The notes: generated from the sequence alone by a model not told the origin. A stretch of 55,590 bases of DNA from Nocardioides sp. Root140 (GCF_001426745.1 NZ_LMFI01000004.1:1-55590); one strand, 5' to 3'. Positions 15,241 to 24,729 are shown, counted from the stretch's first letter. Numbers and translations are program-made.

Positions 15241-16080
15241 ATGGCGCTGATAGTCCTGGCCTCCGCCAGCGGTTCGCCCGGCGTCTCCACCTCGGCGCTC
15301 GGGCTCACCCTCAACTGGCACCGACCCGTGCTCCTGGTCGACGCCGACCCGACCGGATCCTCCTCGGTCTTCGCCGGCTACTTCCACGGTACCCAGGAGC
15401 CGACCGGCGGGCTGATCAACCTCGCCCTCTCCCTGCGCGAGGGGACGCTGGCCGACGCACTGCCCCGCGAGACGCTGCTGCTGGACCCCGAGGCGTCGGC
15501 CGAGCGCTCGGCCTGGTTCCTGCCCGGCATCCGGGCCCACGAGCAGGCCCCCAGCCTGCTGCCCTTGTGGGAGCCGCTCACCGAGCAGCTGCGCGCCCTC
15601 GAGCGCAACGGTCAGGACGTCATCGTCGACGCCGGCCGACTCGGCCTCGTCGGCTGGCCCCAGCCGCTCATCGCTGCATCCGACCTGACCCTGCTCGTCA
15701 CCCGCAGCTCGCTGCCGGCGCTGGCCGGCGCCACCAGCTGGGCCAAGACCCTGCGTGCACAGTTCGCCGCGGTCGGTGGCCTGTCTCGCCTCGGGGTCCT
15801 GCTCGTCGACGAGGAGCGACGTTGGCCTACGGTGCCCACCGGCGCCCGAGTCCGGCCGTACACCGCACGCCACATCGCCAAGGCGCTCCAGATTCCCGTG
15901 GTCGCCTCCGTGGACTGGGAGCCCGAGGTGGCCGAGGTCTACTCCCACGGCGCCCGCAAGCCACGCAAGTTCGAGTCCTCTGGGCTGCGGCGCGGCTACC
16001 GGGGCAGCACCGCCGCAATCCAGTCCATCCTCGGCGCCAACCAGGCCGCCCTCGCTTCCACGAACGGAGGCCACGCATGA
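15241..16080 (+). CDS. TadZ/CpaE-like ParA-family protein with degenerate P-loop
   Basis: A 279-residue protein with the ParA/MinD fold pattern: N-terminal P-loop region ASGSPGVSTSALGL, then LLVDADPTGSSSVFAG (Walker A' region) and DVIVDAGRLG. The usual KGGxGKT is replaced by SGSPGVST, so the signature lysines are missing and ATP hydrolysis is doubtful. In Tad systems TadZ proteins localise the pilus machine to a cell site, and atypical P-loops are known among them. It lies between the cpaB-like and tadA genes and its stop overlaps the tadA start (ATGA), which supports the assignment. Confidence 0.75.
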   Translation: MALIVLASASGSPGVSTSALGLTLNWHRPVLLVDADPTGSSSVFAGYFHGTQEPTGGLINLALSLREGTLADALPRETLLLDPEASAERSAWFLPGIRAHEQAPSLLPLWEPLTEQLRALERNGQDVIVDAGRLGLVGWPQPLIAASDLTLLVTRSSLPALAGATSWAKTLRAQFAAVGGLSRLGVLLVDEERRWPTVPTGARVRPYTARHIAKALQIPVVASVDWEPEVAEVYSHGARKPRKFESSGLRRGYRGSTAAIQSILGANQAALASTNGGHA

Positions 16081-17759
16081 GCACCAACGGACACCACCAG
16101 GAGACCAACGATCGTCACCCGCTGCGCGCCGACGAGTGGCTCGATGCCCGCCACGCCGCGAACCGCGAGCAAACCTCGCCCTTCGCCCGCGGCCGCGGCA
16201 CCAACGGCACTCCGCCGCCTCCGCCGCCGGGCGTCGAGGCCCACGACCCGACCTCACTGCCGATCTTCGCCGGCGCCTGGACCAGCGAAGGCGAGGGCCA
16301 GCTGCCCGGCCGCGCCCGCTCGGAGTTCAGCTTGCGCCCGCTGATGGCGCCCACACCGGAGGAGCACCATCACATCCACGGTGCGGACGGCGAGGTCCAG
16401 TTGGACTGGGAGCTGATCGCGCAGTATCGCGCCGAGATCTCGTCGCGACTGACCGCCCGGCTCGACAAGGAAGGTGGCCGGGTCACCGAAGAAGACCGCG
16501 AGCAGATGGGCCTCGACGTCATCGAGGAGCTCATCAAGTCCGAGGCCGAGACGCTGGTCTCCACCGGCCGGCCGCCGTGGACGAAGGGCCAGGAGAAGGC
16601 CCTCAAGTCCGCCCTCCACGCCGCCCTGTTCGGACTCGGCCGCCTGCAGCCCCTGGTCGAGCGCGAGGACGTCGAGAACATCATCGTCATCGCCCGCGGC
16701 CCGGTCTGCTCGGTCTGGCTGGAGCTGGTCGACGGCAGGCTGGTCGAGGCCGCCCCGATCGCCGACTCCGAGGACGAGCTGCGTGAGTTCGTCTCCGACC
16801 TCGGCGCCCGGCAGAACCGGCCCTTCACCGAGGCGCGGCCGCACATGGACCTCCGGCTGCCCGGCGGAGCGCGGCTCGCGGCCGGCTCCTGGGTGATGGC
16901 CTACACCTCGGTCGTGATCCGTCGCCACGGTTTGCGCGAGGTGTCGATGGACGAGATGGTCTACGGCCGCAAGGCGTGCAGTCCGGTCCTGGCCGACTTC
17001 GTCGCAGCCTGCGTGCGCGCCGGCAAGAGCATCGTCGTCTCCGGGGTCCAAGGCAGCGGCAAGACCACCTGGGTCCGAGCACTGTGCTCGTGTATCCCGC
17101 CCTGGGAGATGATCGGCACCTTCGAGACCGAGTTCGAGCTGCACCTGCATGAGCTCGTCGACCGCCACAAGATTGTTCACGCATGGGAGCACCGCCCCGG
17201 ATCCGGCGAGGTCGGCATCGACGGCCGCCAGGCCGGTGAGTTCAGCCTCGAGGAGGCCATCCACCACTCCTTCCGGTTCAACCTCGCCCGCCAGATCGTC
17301 GGCGAGGTCCGCGGCCCCGAGGTCTGGAACATGCTCAAGGCCATGGAGTCCGGCCCGGGCTCGATCAGCACCACCCACGCACGCAGCGCCGAGCACACCA
17401 TCGAGAAGCTCGTCTCCTGCGCCATGGAGAAGGGCCCGCAGGTCACCCGTGAGCTGGCGATCAGCAAGCTTGCTGCCGCGATCGACATCGTGATGTACCT
17501 GCGCTCGGAGGTCGTCCCCAATCCCGACGGCACCTTCCGCAAGCAGCGCTGGGTCGAGGAGGTCCTGGTCGTCCAGCCGAGCATCGACGCCGCCAGGGGA
17601 TACGCCACCACCCCGATCTTCGCGCCCAACCAGCTCGGCCAGGCCGTCGCCACCGGGAAGCTCGACAGCTTCCTCGCCCAGGAGCTGGCGCGGCACGGGT
17701 TCGACCTCGAGGCGTACAAGGCCGAGTCCCAGGCCAACCCGGGGGTGGCCACGTCATGA
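16077..17759 (+). CDS. tadA: TadA/CpaF secretion ATPase
   Basis: A 560-residue hexameric-ATPase family protein. Walker A is near residues 323-331 (GVQGSGKTT), followed by the Asp box (FETEFELHL) and a Walker B-like stretch (QIVGEVRGPEVWNMLKAM). The His box is represented by STTHARSAEHTIEKLV. Before these lies the CpaF-type N-terminal domain (LFGLGRLQPLVEREDVENII). The first 100 residues are a Pro-rich extension. It powers assembly of the Flp pilus in the cytoplasm together with TadB and TadC, encoded next. The ATG at 16077 overlaps the preceding stop, and its own stop overlaps tadB. Confidence 0.93.
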   Translation: MSTNGHHQETNDRHPLRADEWLDARHAANREQTSPFARGRGTNGTPPPPPPGVEAHDPTSLPIFAGAWTSEGEGQLPGRARSEFSLRPLMAPTPEEHHHIHGADGEVQLDWELIAQYRAEISSRLTARLDKEGGRVTEEDREQMGLDVIEELIKSEAETLVSTGRPPWTKGQEKALKSALHAALFGLGRLQPLVEREDVENIIVIARGPVCSVWLELVDGRLVEAAPIADSEDELREFVSDLGARQNRPFTEARPHMDLRLPGGARLAAGSWVMAYTSVVIRRHGLREVSMDEMVYGRKACSPVLADFVAACVRAGKSIVVSGVQGSGKTTWVRALCSCIPPWEMIGTFETEFELHLHELVDRHKIVHAWEHRPGSGEVGIDGRQAGEFSLEEAIHHSFRFNLARQIVGEVRGPEVWNMLKAMESGPGSISTTHARSAEHTIEKLVSCAMEKGPQVTRELAISKLAAAIDIVMYLRSEVVPNPDGTFRKQRWVEEVLVVQPSIDAARGYATTPIFAPNQLGQAVATGKLDSFLAQELARHGFDLEAYKAESQANPGVATS

Positions 17760-18688
17760 GTACCGCGTTCCTGCCCGCTGTCTTCGGCGCGCTCATCGTC
17801 ATCGGCCTGATCGGGATGGTCTACGCGCTGATCCCCGCGCCGCCCAAGCTGCCGCGGCCCGCCCGGACCGTCACACCGTTCGGGCGGCTGGGGAACTGGT
17901 TCGTCCGGCTCGACCGGCGCACCCGGATGCTGATGGTCGGCGGAGCCGTGGCCGGCCTCCTGGTCGCGCTGGTGACCGGCTGGGTGATCGCGATCGTGCT
18001 CGTCCCGGCCGGGATCGTCGGTATCCCGCTGTTGCTGACGCCCCCGCCGGCGGCCGCGAGCATCGAGAAGCTCGAGGCGCTCGAGGAGTGGACTCGGTCG
18101 CTGTCGGGCAAGCTGACCGCCGGCCAGTCCCTGCGCTCGGCGCTCATCAAGTCCCTGCAGTCCGCGCCGGCGCCGATCGAGCGTGAGGTCGGGCTGATGG
18201 TCTCCCGGTTGTGGAACAACACCGCCAATACCGAGGACGTGCTGCGCGCCTTCGCCGAGGACCTCAACGACTCTACCGGCGACGTCGTGGCCAGCCAGCT
18301 GATCCTGGCAGCCAGTGGCCGCGGCCAGGCTGGACTGTCGAAGGCGTTGGACGCCCTCGCCGAGACCGTCGCCTCCGACGTGCGCGCCCGCCGCCAAATC
18401 GCCGCCGACCAAGCCAAGCCCCGCACCACCGCCCGCACCGTCACAGTGATCACCCTCGGTGTGCTCGGCATGCTCGCCTTCACCGGCGACTACATCGAGC
18501 CCTACGGGTCCCCGCTGGGCCAGGTCATCCTCGCCGTCCTGCTCTCGGCCTACGTGGCCACCCTGCTGTGGATGCGCCGGATGGCCGTCGCCAAGCCACT
18601 CCCGCGGTTCCTCGACCTCCAGGCCCGCAACGCGCACCGCGCCGCCCAGCGCACGGCGCCGGGCGAGAAGGAAGGAGCGCTCGCATGA
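17756..18688 (+). CDS. tadB: TadB-like pilus platform protein (T2SSF domain)
   Basis: A 310-residue inner-membrane protein. Hydrophobic helices lie at about 2-25, 58-88 and 222-270, and the T2SS F domain sits between them (KLEALEEWTRSLSGKLTAGQ). TadB-type proteins pair with TadC to form the platform that TadA turns. It shares ATGA overlaps with tadA upstream and tadC downstream. Assignment rests on gene order and the F-domain signature. Confidence 0.87.
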   Translation: MSTAFLPAVFGALIVIGLIGMVYALIPAPPKLPRPARTVTPFGRLGNWFVRLDRRTRMLMVGGAVAGLLVALVTGWVIAIVLVPAGIVGIPLLLTPPPAAASIEKLEALEEWTRSLSGKLTAGQSLRSALIKSLQSAPAPIEREVGLMVSRLWNNTANTEDVLRAFAEDLNDSTGDVVASQLILAASGRGQAGLSKALDALAETVASDVRARRQIAADQAKPRTTARTVTVITLGVLGMLAFTGDYIEPYGSPLGQVILAVLLSAYVATLLWMRRMAVAKPLPRFLDLQARNAHRAAQRTAPGEKEGALA

Positions 18689-19596
18689 CCGGCCTGCAGA
18701 TCGCGCTCGCCAGCGGCACCCTCCTCGGGCTGGCCCTCGCCCTGCTCGTATGGCGCCTTGCGCCCTCCGACCCCGACCTAGTCGACGCGCTGGACCGTCT
18801 CTCACCTGACCACGTCGTACCCCGCCGCAACACTCCCGGCCCCGACGCCGACACCGGCACCAGTTCGGCGGTCGATCGGATCGGCTTGTGGGCGATGAAG
18901 AACCTGCCCGGCGGCGCCTCGGCGCACACGCCCCGCAAGGACCTGGCCATTCTGCAGATCAGCGAGACCCGGTTCTACGGCGAGAAGGTCGTCTGGGCAC
19001 TGCTCGGCCTGATCATGCCGCCGCTGCTGGCCGCCTTCTTCACTCTCATCGGCCTTCCGCTGCCGTTCGCCATCCCGACGCTCGGCTCGCTGGCCCTGGC
19101 AGCCCTGTTCTGGTTCATGCCCAACTACAACGCCGCCGACGACGCCAAGAAGGCCCGCATCGAGTTCAGCCGCGCCCTGGGCGCCTACATCGACATGGTG
19201 GCCACCGGCGTCCGCGACGGATCCAGCGGCCAGCAGGCGCTGCGCTCGGCAGCCGAGGTCGGCGACAAGTGGGTCTTCAAGCGGATCGAGAGCGAGCTGC
19301 GCCGCGCCCGCTACATGACCCGCGCACCCTGGGACTCCCTGCACGGTCTCGCCGACGAGCTCGCCGTCCCCGAGCTCGATGACCTCGCCGACATCATGCA
19401 GCAGTCCGGCCAGGACGGAGCCCAGATCTACAACAACCTCCGGGCCCGCGCCGCCGCACTCCGCTCGGCGATGCTCAGCGCCGAGGTCGGCAAGGCCAAC
19501 GCCACCTCCGAGCGCATGTACATCCCAGCCAGCCTGCTCGGCATCGTCTTCATGGCGATCCTCGTCACCCCCTCCCTGCTCCGCTTCACCACCTGA
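18685..19596 (+). CDS. tadC: TadC-like pilus platform protein (T2SSF domain)
   Basis: A 303-residue membrane protein with a hydrophobic N-terminus (IALASGTLLGLALALLVWRL), a helical pair near 110-150 (LLGLIMPPLLAAFFTLIGLP), a T2SS F domain (SRALGAYIDMVATGVRDGSS), and a C-terminal helix (LLGIVFMAILVTPSLLRF). It follows tadB with a 4-base overlap. A longer open frame starting in tadB has no membrane features and is rejected. It completes the ATPase-platform core of the Tad machine. Confidence 0.87.
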   Translation: MTGLQIALASGTLLGLALALLVWRLAPSDPDLVDALDRLSPDHVVPRRNTPGPDADTGTSSAVDRIGLWAMKNLPGGASAHTPRKDLAILQISETRFYGEKVVWALLGLIMPPLLAAFFTLIGLPLPFAIPTLGSLALAALFWFMPNYNAADDAKKARIEFSRALGAYIDMVATGVRDGSSGQQALRSAAEVGDKWVFKRIESELRRARYMTRAPWDSLHGLADELAVPELDDLADIMQQSGQDGAQIYNNLRARAAALRSAMLSAEVGKANATSERMYIPASLLGIVFMAILVTPSLLRFTT

Positions 19597-19670
19597 CCGA
19601 CCTAACACCGACCCCAAGAACCCGGGTCCACCCAGACCGCAAACCGAACAACCAGGAAGGAAGAACCCCG

Positions 19671-19874
19671 ATGTTGAAGCTCTTCATCGCCCTCCAGATA
19701 GCGGCGCTGACCACGCTCGCCTCCCTCGAGGACCGCGTCACCAGGCAGCGCGACGAGCGCGGCTCCGTCACGATCGAGCAGGTCCTGTGGGCCGGCGCAG
19801 TGATCGTCATCGTCGGCATCGTCGTCGCGGCCATCAAGTTCTTCGTGACCAGCGAGTCCGCCAAGATCAAGTAG
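19671..19874 (+). CDS. flp: Flp-type pilin subunit
   Basis: A 67-residue protein with the class III prepilin layout: a short charged leader ending RDERG, then SVTIEQVLW and a hydrophobic helix to about residue 58. Cleavage after Gly would leave Glu at position +5, the pilin hallmark. The small size suits the major Flp pilin. AGGAAGGAAG lies before the ATG at 19671. No prepilin peptidase (TadV/CpaA) is visible in the window, so processing must use a host or outside enzyme. The RDERGS motif recurs in the next three proteins. Confidence 0.85.
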   Translation: MLKLFIALQIAALTTLASLEDRVTRQRDERGSVTIEQVLWAGAVIVIVGIVVAAIKFFVTSESAKIK

Positions 19875-19880
19875 GCCGCC

Positions 19881-20276
19881 ATGTTCGCCAGCCTCCACCG
19901 CCGCAGCCGGGACGAGCGCGGCTCAGTGACCATCCAGATGGTCTTCCTGATGCCCGCGCTGTTCCTGCTGATGTTCCTCGGCCTCCAAGGCGCCCTGTAC
20001 TACCACGCGAAGCAGGTAGCGCTCGCGGCCGCGCAGGAGGGCGCCCGTGAGGCAGGCAGCGAGACCGGCACCCGCGACGCCGGTGTGGCCACGGCGAACA
20101 CCTTCCTCCACGACGCCGGAGGCTCCGACGTGATGACCTCCACCAGCGTCTCCGGATCACGGACCACGACCACCGCCACGATCACCGTCACGGGCAAGTC
20201 CATGAGCGTTATCCCCGGCTGGCACGTGACCGTCACCCAGAGCGCCAGCGTCCCGGTCGAGAGGCTCACCGAATGA
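19881..20276 (+). CDS. TadE-like pseudopilin
   Basis: A 131-residue protein with leader RDERGSVTIQ, a single N-terminal hydrophobic helix (MVFLMPALFLLMFLGLQGAL) and a Thr/Ser-rich extracellular part (SGSRTTTTATITVTGKSMSV). TadE-family proteins are minor pilin-like subunits. Here the +5 position after the Gly is Gln instead of Glu. The stop overlaps the next gene's start. Confidence 0.82.
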   Translation: MFASLHRRSRDERGSVTIQMVFLMPALFLLMFLGLQGALYYHAKQVALAAAQEGAREAGSETGTRDAGVATANTFLHDAGGSDVMTSTSVSGSRTTTTATITVTGKSMSVIPGWHVTVTQSASVPVERLTE

Positions 20277-20731
20277 CCAGGCAGACGAGGCGGACCAGCA
20301 CACGCAGCCGGCGCCGGGACGAGCGCGGGTCGGTGGCCATCGAGGCCGCGATCGGCGTCCCGGCCTTCGGCCTGTTCGTGGCGATGATCATCCTCGGCGG
20401 CCGCGTGGAGATCGCCAAGCAGTCCGTGGACGCAGCCGCCTACGAGGCAGCTCGAGCGGCCTCCATCGAGCGCACTCAGAGCGAAGCCATCACCTCCGGC
20501 AAGTCCGCGGCCACCAGCAGCTTGAACGACCAGGGCCTGCAATGCACGACCACCAACATCACGATCAACGCTGCGGCCTTCAACGCCCCGCTGGGAACCA
20601 CCGCCCAGGTCACCGCCACCGTGACCTGCAAAGTCGACGTGGCGGACCTGAGCATCCCCGGCCTGCCCGGCACCCGGACGATCACTGCCACCGCCAGCAG
20701 CCCCGTCGACGCCTACCGGGAGCGCCGATGA
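20273..20731 (+). CDS. TadE/TadF-like pseudopilin
   Basis: A 152-residue protein with leader RDERGSVAIEAAIGVPAF (Glu at +5) and one hydrophobic helix. The extracellular domain is rich in Thr, Ser and Ala and has two Cys (LQCTTTNIT, ATVTCKVDV) likely to form a disulfide. It has ATGA-type overlaps on both sides. It is a second pseudopilin of the Tad locus. Confidence 0.82.
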   Translation: MTRQTRRTSTRSRRRDERGSVAIEAAIGVPAFGLFVAMIILGGRVEIAKQSVDAAAYEAARAASIERTQSEAITSGKSAATSSLNDQGLQCTTTNITINAAAFNAPLGTTAQVTATVTCKVDVADLSIPGLPGTRTITATASSPVDAYRERR

Positions 20732-21180
20732 TGAGCCACCGCATCCGCTGCCTCATGACGCCGCGCTCGCGCGATGAGCGCGGCTCCATCAGCGTCTGGT
20801 TCGCCACCGCAGCACTGGCGATGATCATCCTCGTCGGGATGGCCGTCGACCTCGGCGGCAAGGTCCACACCCAGCAGCAAGCCCGCAGCGCGGCCGCCCA
20901 GGCCGCCCGCACCGGCGCCCAGGAGGTTCAGGGCTCGACCGCAGTCCGCGGCGAGGACCTCCGCGTCGACCTCACCGCCGCCAAGACGGCCGCCATGGAC
21001 TATCTCCGCGCCGCCGGCGTGGAGGGAACCGTCCGCGTCGTCGACGGCGACACCCTGATCGTCACCACCACCGACACATACACCAGCAAGTTCCTCGGGA
21101 TCATCGGCCTGGACACGATGCAGGTCACCGGGGAGGCGTCCGCGCGGCTCATCCGCGCCGAAGGAGGCATCGAGAGATGA
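20728..21180 (+). CDS. TadG/TadE-like pilus protein
   Basis: A 150-residue protein with leader RDERGSISVWFATAALAM, a hydrophobic helix and a soluble C-terminal domain. The N-terminal part (VGMAVDLGGKVHTQQQARSA) is the pattern seen in TadG-like or Flp-associated membrane proteins. The +5 residue is Trp, so processing by a prepilin peptidase is uncertain. The start ATG overlaps the preceding stop (ATGATGA) and the stop overlaps the LysM protein gene. Confidence 0.78.
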   Translation: MMSHRIRCLMTPRSRDERGSISVWFATAALAMIILVGMAVDLGGKVHTQQQARSAAAQAARTGAQEVQGSTAVRGEDLRVDLTAAKTAAMDYLRAAGVEGTVRVVDGDTLIVTTTDTYTSKFLGIIGLDTMQVTGEASARLIRAEGGIER

Positions 21181-24100
21181 CCACCCATCCCACCCTGGGC
21201 CAGCGGCTCACCGGCCTCGCAGCCTCTGCCGCCGTACTCGGCATCGTCCTCGGGCTGCCCGCACTATTCCTCGCGATCGGTGCCAGCCCAATCCCGGACC
21301 ACGCCCCGAACCTGGACGGCATCAAGAACGCGCTCCTGGCGCCCGACGACGGCACCCTCGTCCTCGGCCTATTCAAGGTGATCGGCTGGGTCGCGTGGGC
21401 CTTCATGGCGCTGAGCCTGGTCGTGGAGGCCATCGCACGGCTCCGCAAGGTCCAGGCGCCCCAGCTGCCGGGCCTGGGCCGGCCTCAGGCCGCAGCACGC
21501 GGCCTCATCGGCCTCGCCGCCCTGCTGTTCATCGCCGCGCCCATCGCCGCCCAGGCAGCCACGATCACCACGGCCGCCGCGGCGCCAGTGACGGTGGGAC
21601 ACGTCAACGCCGGTGCCGCCGACCAGGCGCCCGCCCAGCAGGACGTCAAGGTCGAGACGAAGCAGGAGCGCCAGCGCAAGACGCTCGACCACGCTGTGAA
21701 GCCGGGGGAGAGCCTGTGGTCGATCGCCGAGGACCACTTCGGCGACGGTGCCCGCTACAAGGAACTCGTCGAGCTCAACCGCGACCTCCTCGGCGCGCAG
21801 CCGAGCTTCCTCGAGCCCGGTTGGGTACTCAAGCTGCCCGCCCTCAACGGCGAGGCACCGGCCCACGACTACACGGTGCAGCCCACCGACACCCTCAGCG
21901 AGATCGCCCAAGAACAGCTCGGCGACGCCGACCGCTGGCCCGAGATCTACCAGGCCTCCATCGGCATCACCCAGCCCGGCGGGGCCCAGCTGACCGACCC
22001 CGACGTCATCGACGTCGGCTGGAAGCTCAAAATCCCCGGCGCCGAGCAGGGGGGCAGTCACGACGACACCCGGCACCAGCAGCCGCGCGACGTCGAGCCC
22101 GAGACGCCCGCCAGCCCCGAGGACCAGCGGCCCGTCGACCTGCCGGCCGAGGAGGAGCCGCCGGTCGCCCAGGAGCCCGAGGTGCCCGAAGTACCCGAGA
22201 CGGCCGTGCCCGACGCGCCGCCCCAGGCCGAGGAGCCGGCGGCACCGGCCGCCGACATCGACCAGGTCGACGACGCTGACGACTCGATCCTCGACGCGCC
22301 GTGGGTCCTCGCCGGTCTGACCGGCGGGGGCGTCCTGCTGTCCGGGGCACTGCTCATGGCCCTGCGGTCCCGCCGCCGCGCCGGCTACCGGAACCGGACA
22401 CCGGGCCGCGCGATCGCCGCGCCGCCTCCGGAGCTCGCGCCTGTCGAGATGACCCTGAACGCCACCGGTGCCGCGGCCGCGGCGACCGTGGAGTTCGCGG
22501 ACGAGGCGCTGCGCCGCCTCGCGGCCGCCGTCGGCGCGCAGGGCATCACGATGCCGCCGCTCGCTGCCGTGGAACTCGCGCACGGCAAGCTGACCTTGCA
22601 CCTGAGCGCGCCGGCCGCTGTCCCGGGGCCCTGGGTGGGCAGCCCGGACCAGACCCACTGGCACGTCAGCACGGACACCGCCGTCGACGAGCTTGGCCCG
22701 GACACGGGGAACGTCGAGCCGCCCTACCCGCTCCTGGCCACCATCGGCATGAGCGACACCGGTGAGACGTGGCTGCTCAACTGCGAGGAACTGTCCACTC
22801 TCACCATCAGCGGCGACCCGACCTACGGCCGGGACTTCGCCCGCCACCTCGCCGCACAGTTCGCCGTCAACCCGTGGTCGCGGCGCGTGCAGGTCGACTG
22901 CATCGGCGTGGCTGAGGAAGCCGTCGCCATGGACGAGCGGATCAGCTACCACCCGACCGGAGCAGCCGGGTCGCTCGCGACCGCGGAGGCCCTCGCGGCC
23001 GCCGTCACCACGGTCGACCGGGCGAAGCGACACGACACCGACGTGTCCACGGCACGCACCGGCAGCGTCGACGACGACACCTGGCCGGCCCGGATGCTGT
23101 TGCTCGACGCGGCGGCCGGAGACCCCGAGGACCTCGAGCAGCTGCTGCAGCTGGTCACCGACCACGTCGGGCAGTCCGCCACCTCCATCGTCGTCGCCGG
23201 CGAGCGCCCCAACACACCGGGCGCCGTCCTGCACATGACGAACACCGGCCGCGTCGTCCTCGAGCAAGCCAGCCTCAACCTCATCGCCGTCGGCCTCACC
23301 AGCGACGAGGCCCGCGGCTGCGCCCTGGTCTACGGACAGAGCGAGGTCGCCGAGGACGTCCCCGTGCCGGTCGACGAGACCGCCACCGACGGCTGGGAGG
23401 CCTACACCGACCAGTCCGGGGCACTGCGCCGCGAGTACACCCTGCCGCGCAACACCCCCGCGGACGCCGTCGACGAGCCGCTGTCCTCCCTCCTGGAGGG
23501 CGACGACCAGGACTACATCCGTCAGAGCGCGATCGTGCAGGAGGACCTCGAGACGCTGGCGCCGAAGGTTCCCGAGCACGTCCGAGCCGAGGTCGAGCAG
23601 AGCGACCCCAATCTCGACCAGGACATCGCCGACTGGTTCTCGACCGACTGCGACCGTCCACGGCTCAGCCTGCTCGGTCCGGTCACCGCACGCACCCACG
23701 GCAAGGCCCTGGCCAAGCGCAAGCCCTACTTCACCGAGCTCCTCGCGTACCTTGCCCTGCACCGCAAGCACGGAGCCACCCGCGAGGAGATCGGCGAGGC
23801 ATTCGGGATCACCCCCGGCAAGGTGCGCGACTACACCAACACCGTCCGCGAGTGGCTGGGCTCCAACCCGGCCACTGGAGAGCCCCACCTGCCCCACGCC
23901 GACAAGGCACCCGCCACCAAGCTTCGCGGCGTCAACGTCTACCAGGTCGACGACGGTCTCTTGGTCGACCTCCACCTCTTCCTCCGACTGCGCAAGCGCG
24001 GGCAGGCCCGGGGCGGCGCGGAAGGCGTCGCCGACCTCTGCACCGCGCTCGAGCTGGTCGGCGAGGCCAAGCCGTTCAGCCAACTGCGTGAAGAGGGATG

Positions 24101-24431
24101 GTCTTGGCTGGTCAATGAGCCCGACCGCGTCGACCTCATGGCGTCCGGCTGGATCGCCGATGTCGCCCTCATCGTCGTGACCGAGGCTCTCGCCGCCGGC
24201 GACCTGGTCAAGGCTCGCTCCGCCGCTTACGTCGCCAACCGGGCCGACCCTGACGGCGAGAGCACCCGCCTGTGCCTGGCCCACGTCATGAAGGCCGAGG
24301 GCGACCAGCTCGAGGCCGACCGGATCCTCCGCGAGGAGATCTGCAACCGGTCCGACGACGGCGACGCCCCGCTGGAACTGTCGGAGCGCACGAAGACCAT
24401 CATCAGTACCCACGGCTGGCTCGCGAGCTGA
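21177..24431 (+). CDS. LysM-domain membrane protein with C-terminal winged-helix/BTAD region
   Basis: A 1084-residue fusion. Three N-terminal transmembrane helices (about 12-34, 60-86, 108-130) come first. Two LysM peptidoglycan-binding domains follow (about 168-222, HAVKPGESLWSIAEDHFGDG; and 228-288, DYTVQPTDTLSEIAQEQLGD), then an acidic Pro/Glu linker. A fourth transmembrane helix (about 375-398, PWVLAGLTGGGVLLSGALLM) precedes a cytoplasmic part ending in an OmpR-like winged helix and a BTAD-like helical repeat (RPRLSLLGPVTARTHGKALA, EEIGEAFGITPGKVRDYTNT). Such LysM-BTAD proteins occur in actinobacterial Tad loci. It could sense cell-wall or pilus status and signal inward. It is the largest gene of the operon and overlaps the preceding stop. 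Confidence 0.85.
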   Translation: MTTHPTLGQRLTGLAASAAVLGIVLGLPALFLAIGASPIPDHAPNLDGIKNALLAPDDGTLVLGLFKVIGWVAWAFMALSLVVEAIARLRKVQAPQLPGLGRPQAAARGLIGLAALLFIAAPIAAQAATITTAAAAPVTVGHVNAGAADQAPAQQDVKVETKQERQRKTLDHAVKPGESLWSIAEDHFGDGARYKELVELNRDLLGAQPSFLEPGWVLKLPALNGEAPAHDYTVQPTDTLSEIAQEQLGDADRWPEIYQASIGITQPGGAQLTDPDVIDVGWKLKIPGAEQGGSHDDTRHQQPRDVEPETPASPEDQRPVDLPAEEEPPVAQEPEVPEVPETAVPDAPPQAEEPAAPAADIDQVDDADDSILDAPWVLAGLTGGGVLLSGALLMALRSRRRAGYRNRTPGRAIAAPPPELAPVEMTLNATGAAAAATVEFADEALRRLAAAVGAQGITMPPLAAVELAHGKLTLHLSAPAAVPGPWVGSPDQTHWHVSTDTAVDELGPDTGNVEPPYPLLATIGMSDTGETWLLNCEELSTLTISGDPTYGRDFARHLAAQFAVNPWSRRVQVDCIGVAEEAVAMDERISYHPTGAAGSLATAEALAAAVTTVDRAKRHDTDVSTARTGSVDDDTWPARMLLLDAAAGDPEDLEQLLQLVTDHVGQSATSIVVAGERPNTPGAVLHMTNTGRVVLEQASLNLIAVGLTSDEARGCALVYGQSEVAEDVPVPVDETATDGWEAYTDQSGALRREYTLPRNTPADAVDEPLSSLLEGDDQDYIRQSAIVQEDLETLAPKVPEHVRAEVEQSDPNLDQDIADWFSTDCDRPRLSLLGPVTARTHGKALAKRKPYFTELLAYLALHRKHGATREEIGEAFGITPGKVRDYTNTVREWLGSNPATGEPHLPHADKAPATKLRGVNVYQVDDGLLVDLHLFLRLRKRGQARGGAEGVADLCTALELVGEAKPFSQLREEGWSWLVNEPDRVDLMASGWIADVALIVVTEALAAGDLVKARSAAYVANRADPDGESTRLCLAHVMKAEGDQLEADRILREEICNRSDDGDAPLELSERTKTIISTHGWLAS

Positions 24432-24453
24432 CTCGGGAAGGGAGCACCAGCAC

Positions 24454-24729
24454 ATGACCACGTTCGACCAGGAGCTCACCGGCCGCTACGTCGCGGCCGG
24501 CGGCGACCGCCCAGACCTCGACGCCCGACGCGTGGCCAGGGCCGTCTTCGTGCGCGACACCATCCGCACCCTCTACAACGCCGACAAGCAGTTCGGCATC
24601 GACCCCGCCGACAACGGCTCGCTGGCCGAGCTCGTCGACGCCGCCGAAGAACACCTCGAGCACATTGCCACCGACGTCAGCCAGCGATCAGTCATGGCGC
24701 CGCCCAACATAGGAGGAGACACCGCATGA
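24454..24729 (+). CDS. Small hypothetical protein of the pilus operon
   Basis: A 91-residue acidic protein (MTTFDQELTGRYVAAGGDRP...) with a helical middle (VFVRDTIRTLYNADKQFGID). GGGAAGGGAG precedes the ATG. It lies between the LysM-BTAD gene and the lipoprotein gene, overlapping the latter by four bases. No membrane segment, no known family. Confidence 0.72.
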   Translation: MTTFDQELTGRYVAAGGDRPDLDARRVARAVFVRDTIRTLYNADKQFGIDPADNGSLAELVDAAEEHLEHIATDVSQRSVMAPPNIGGDTA

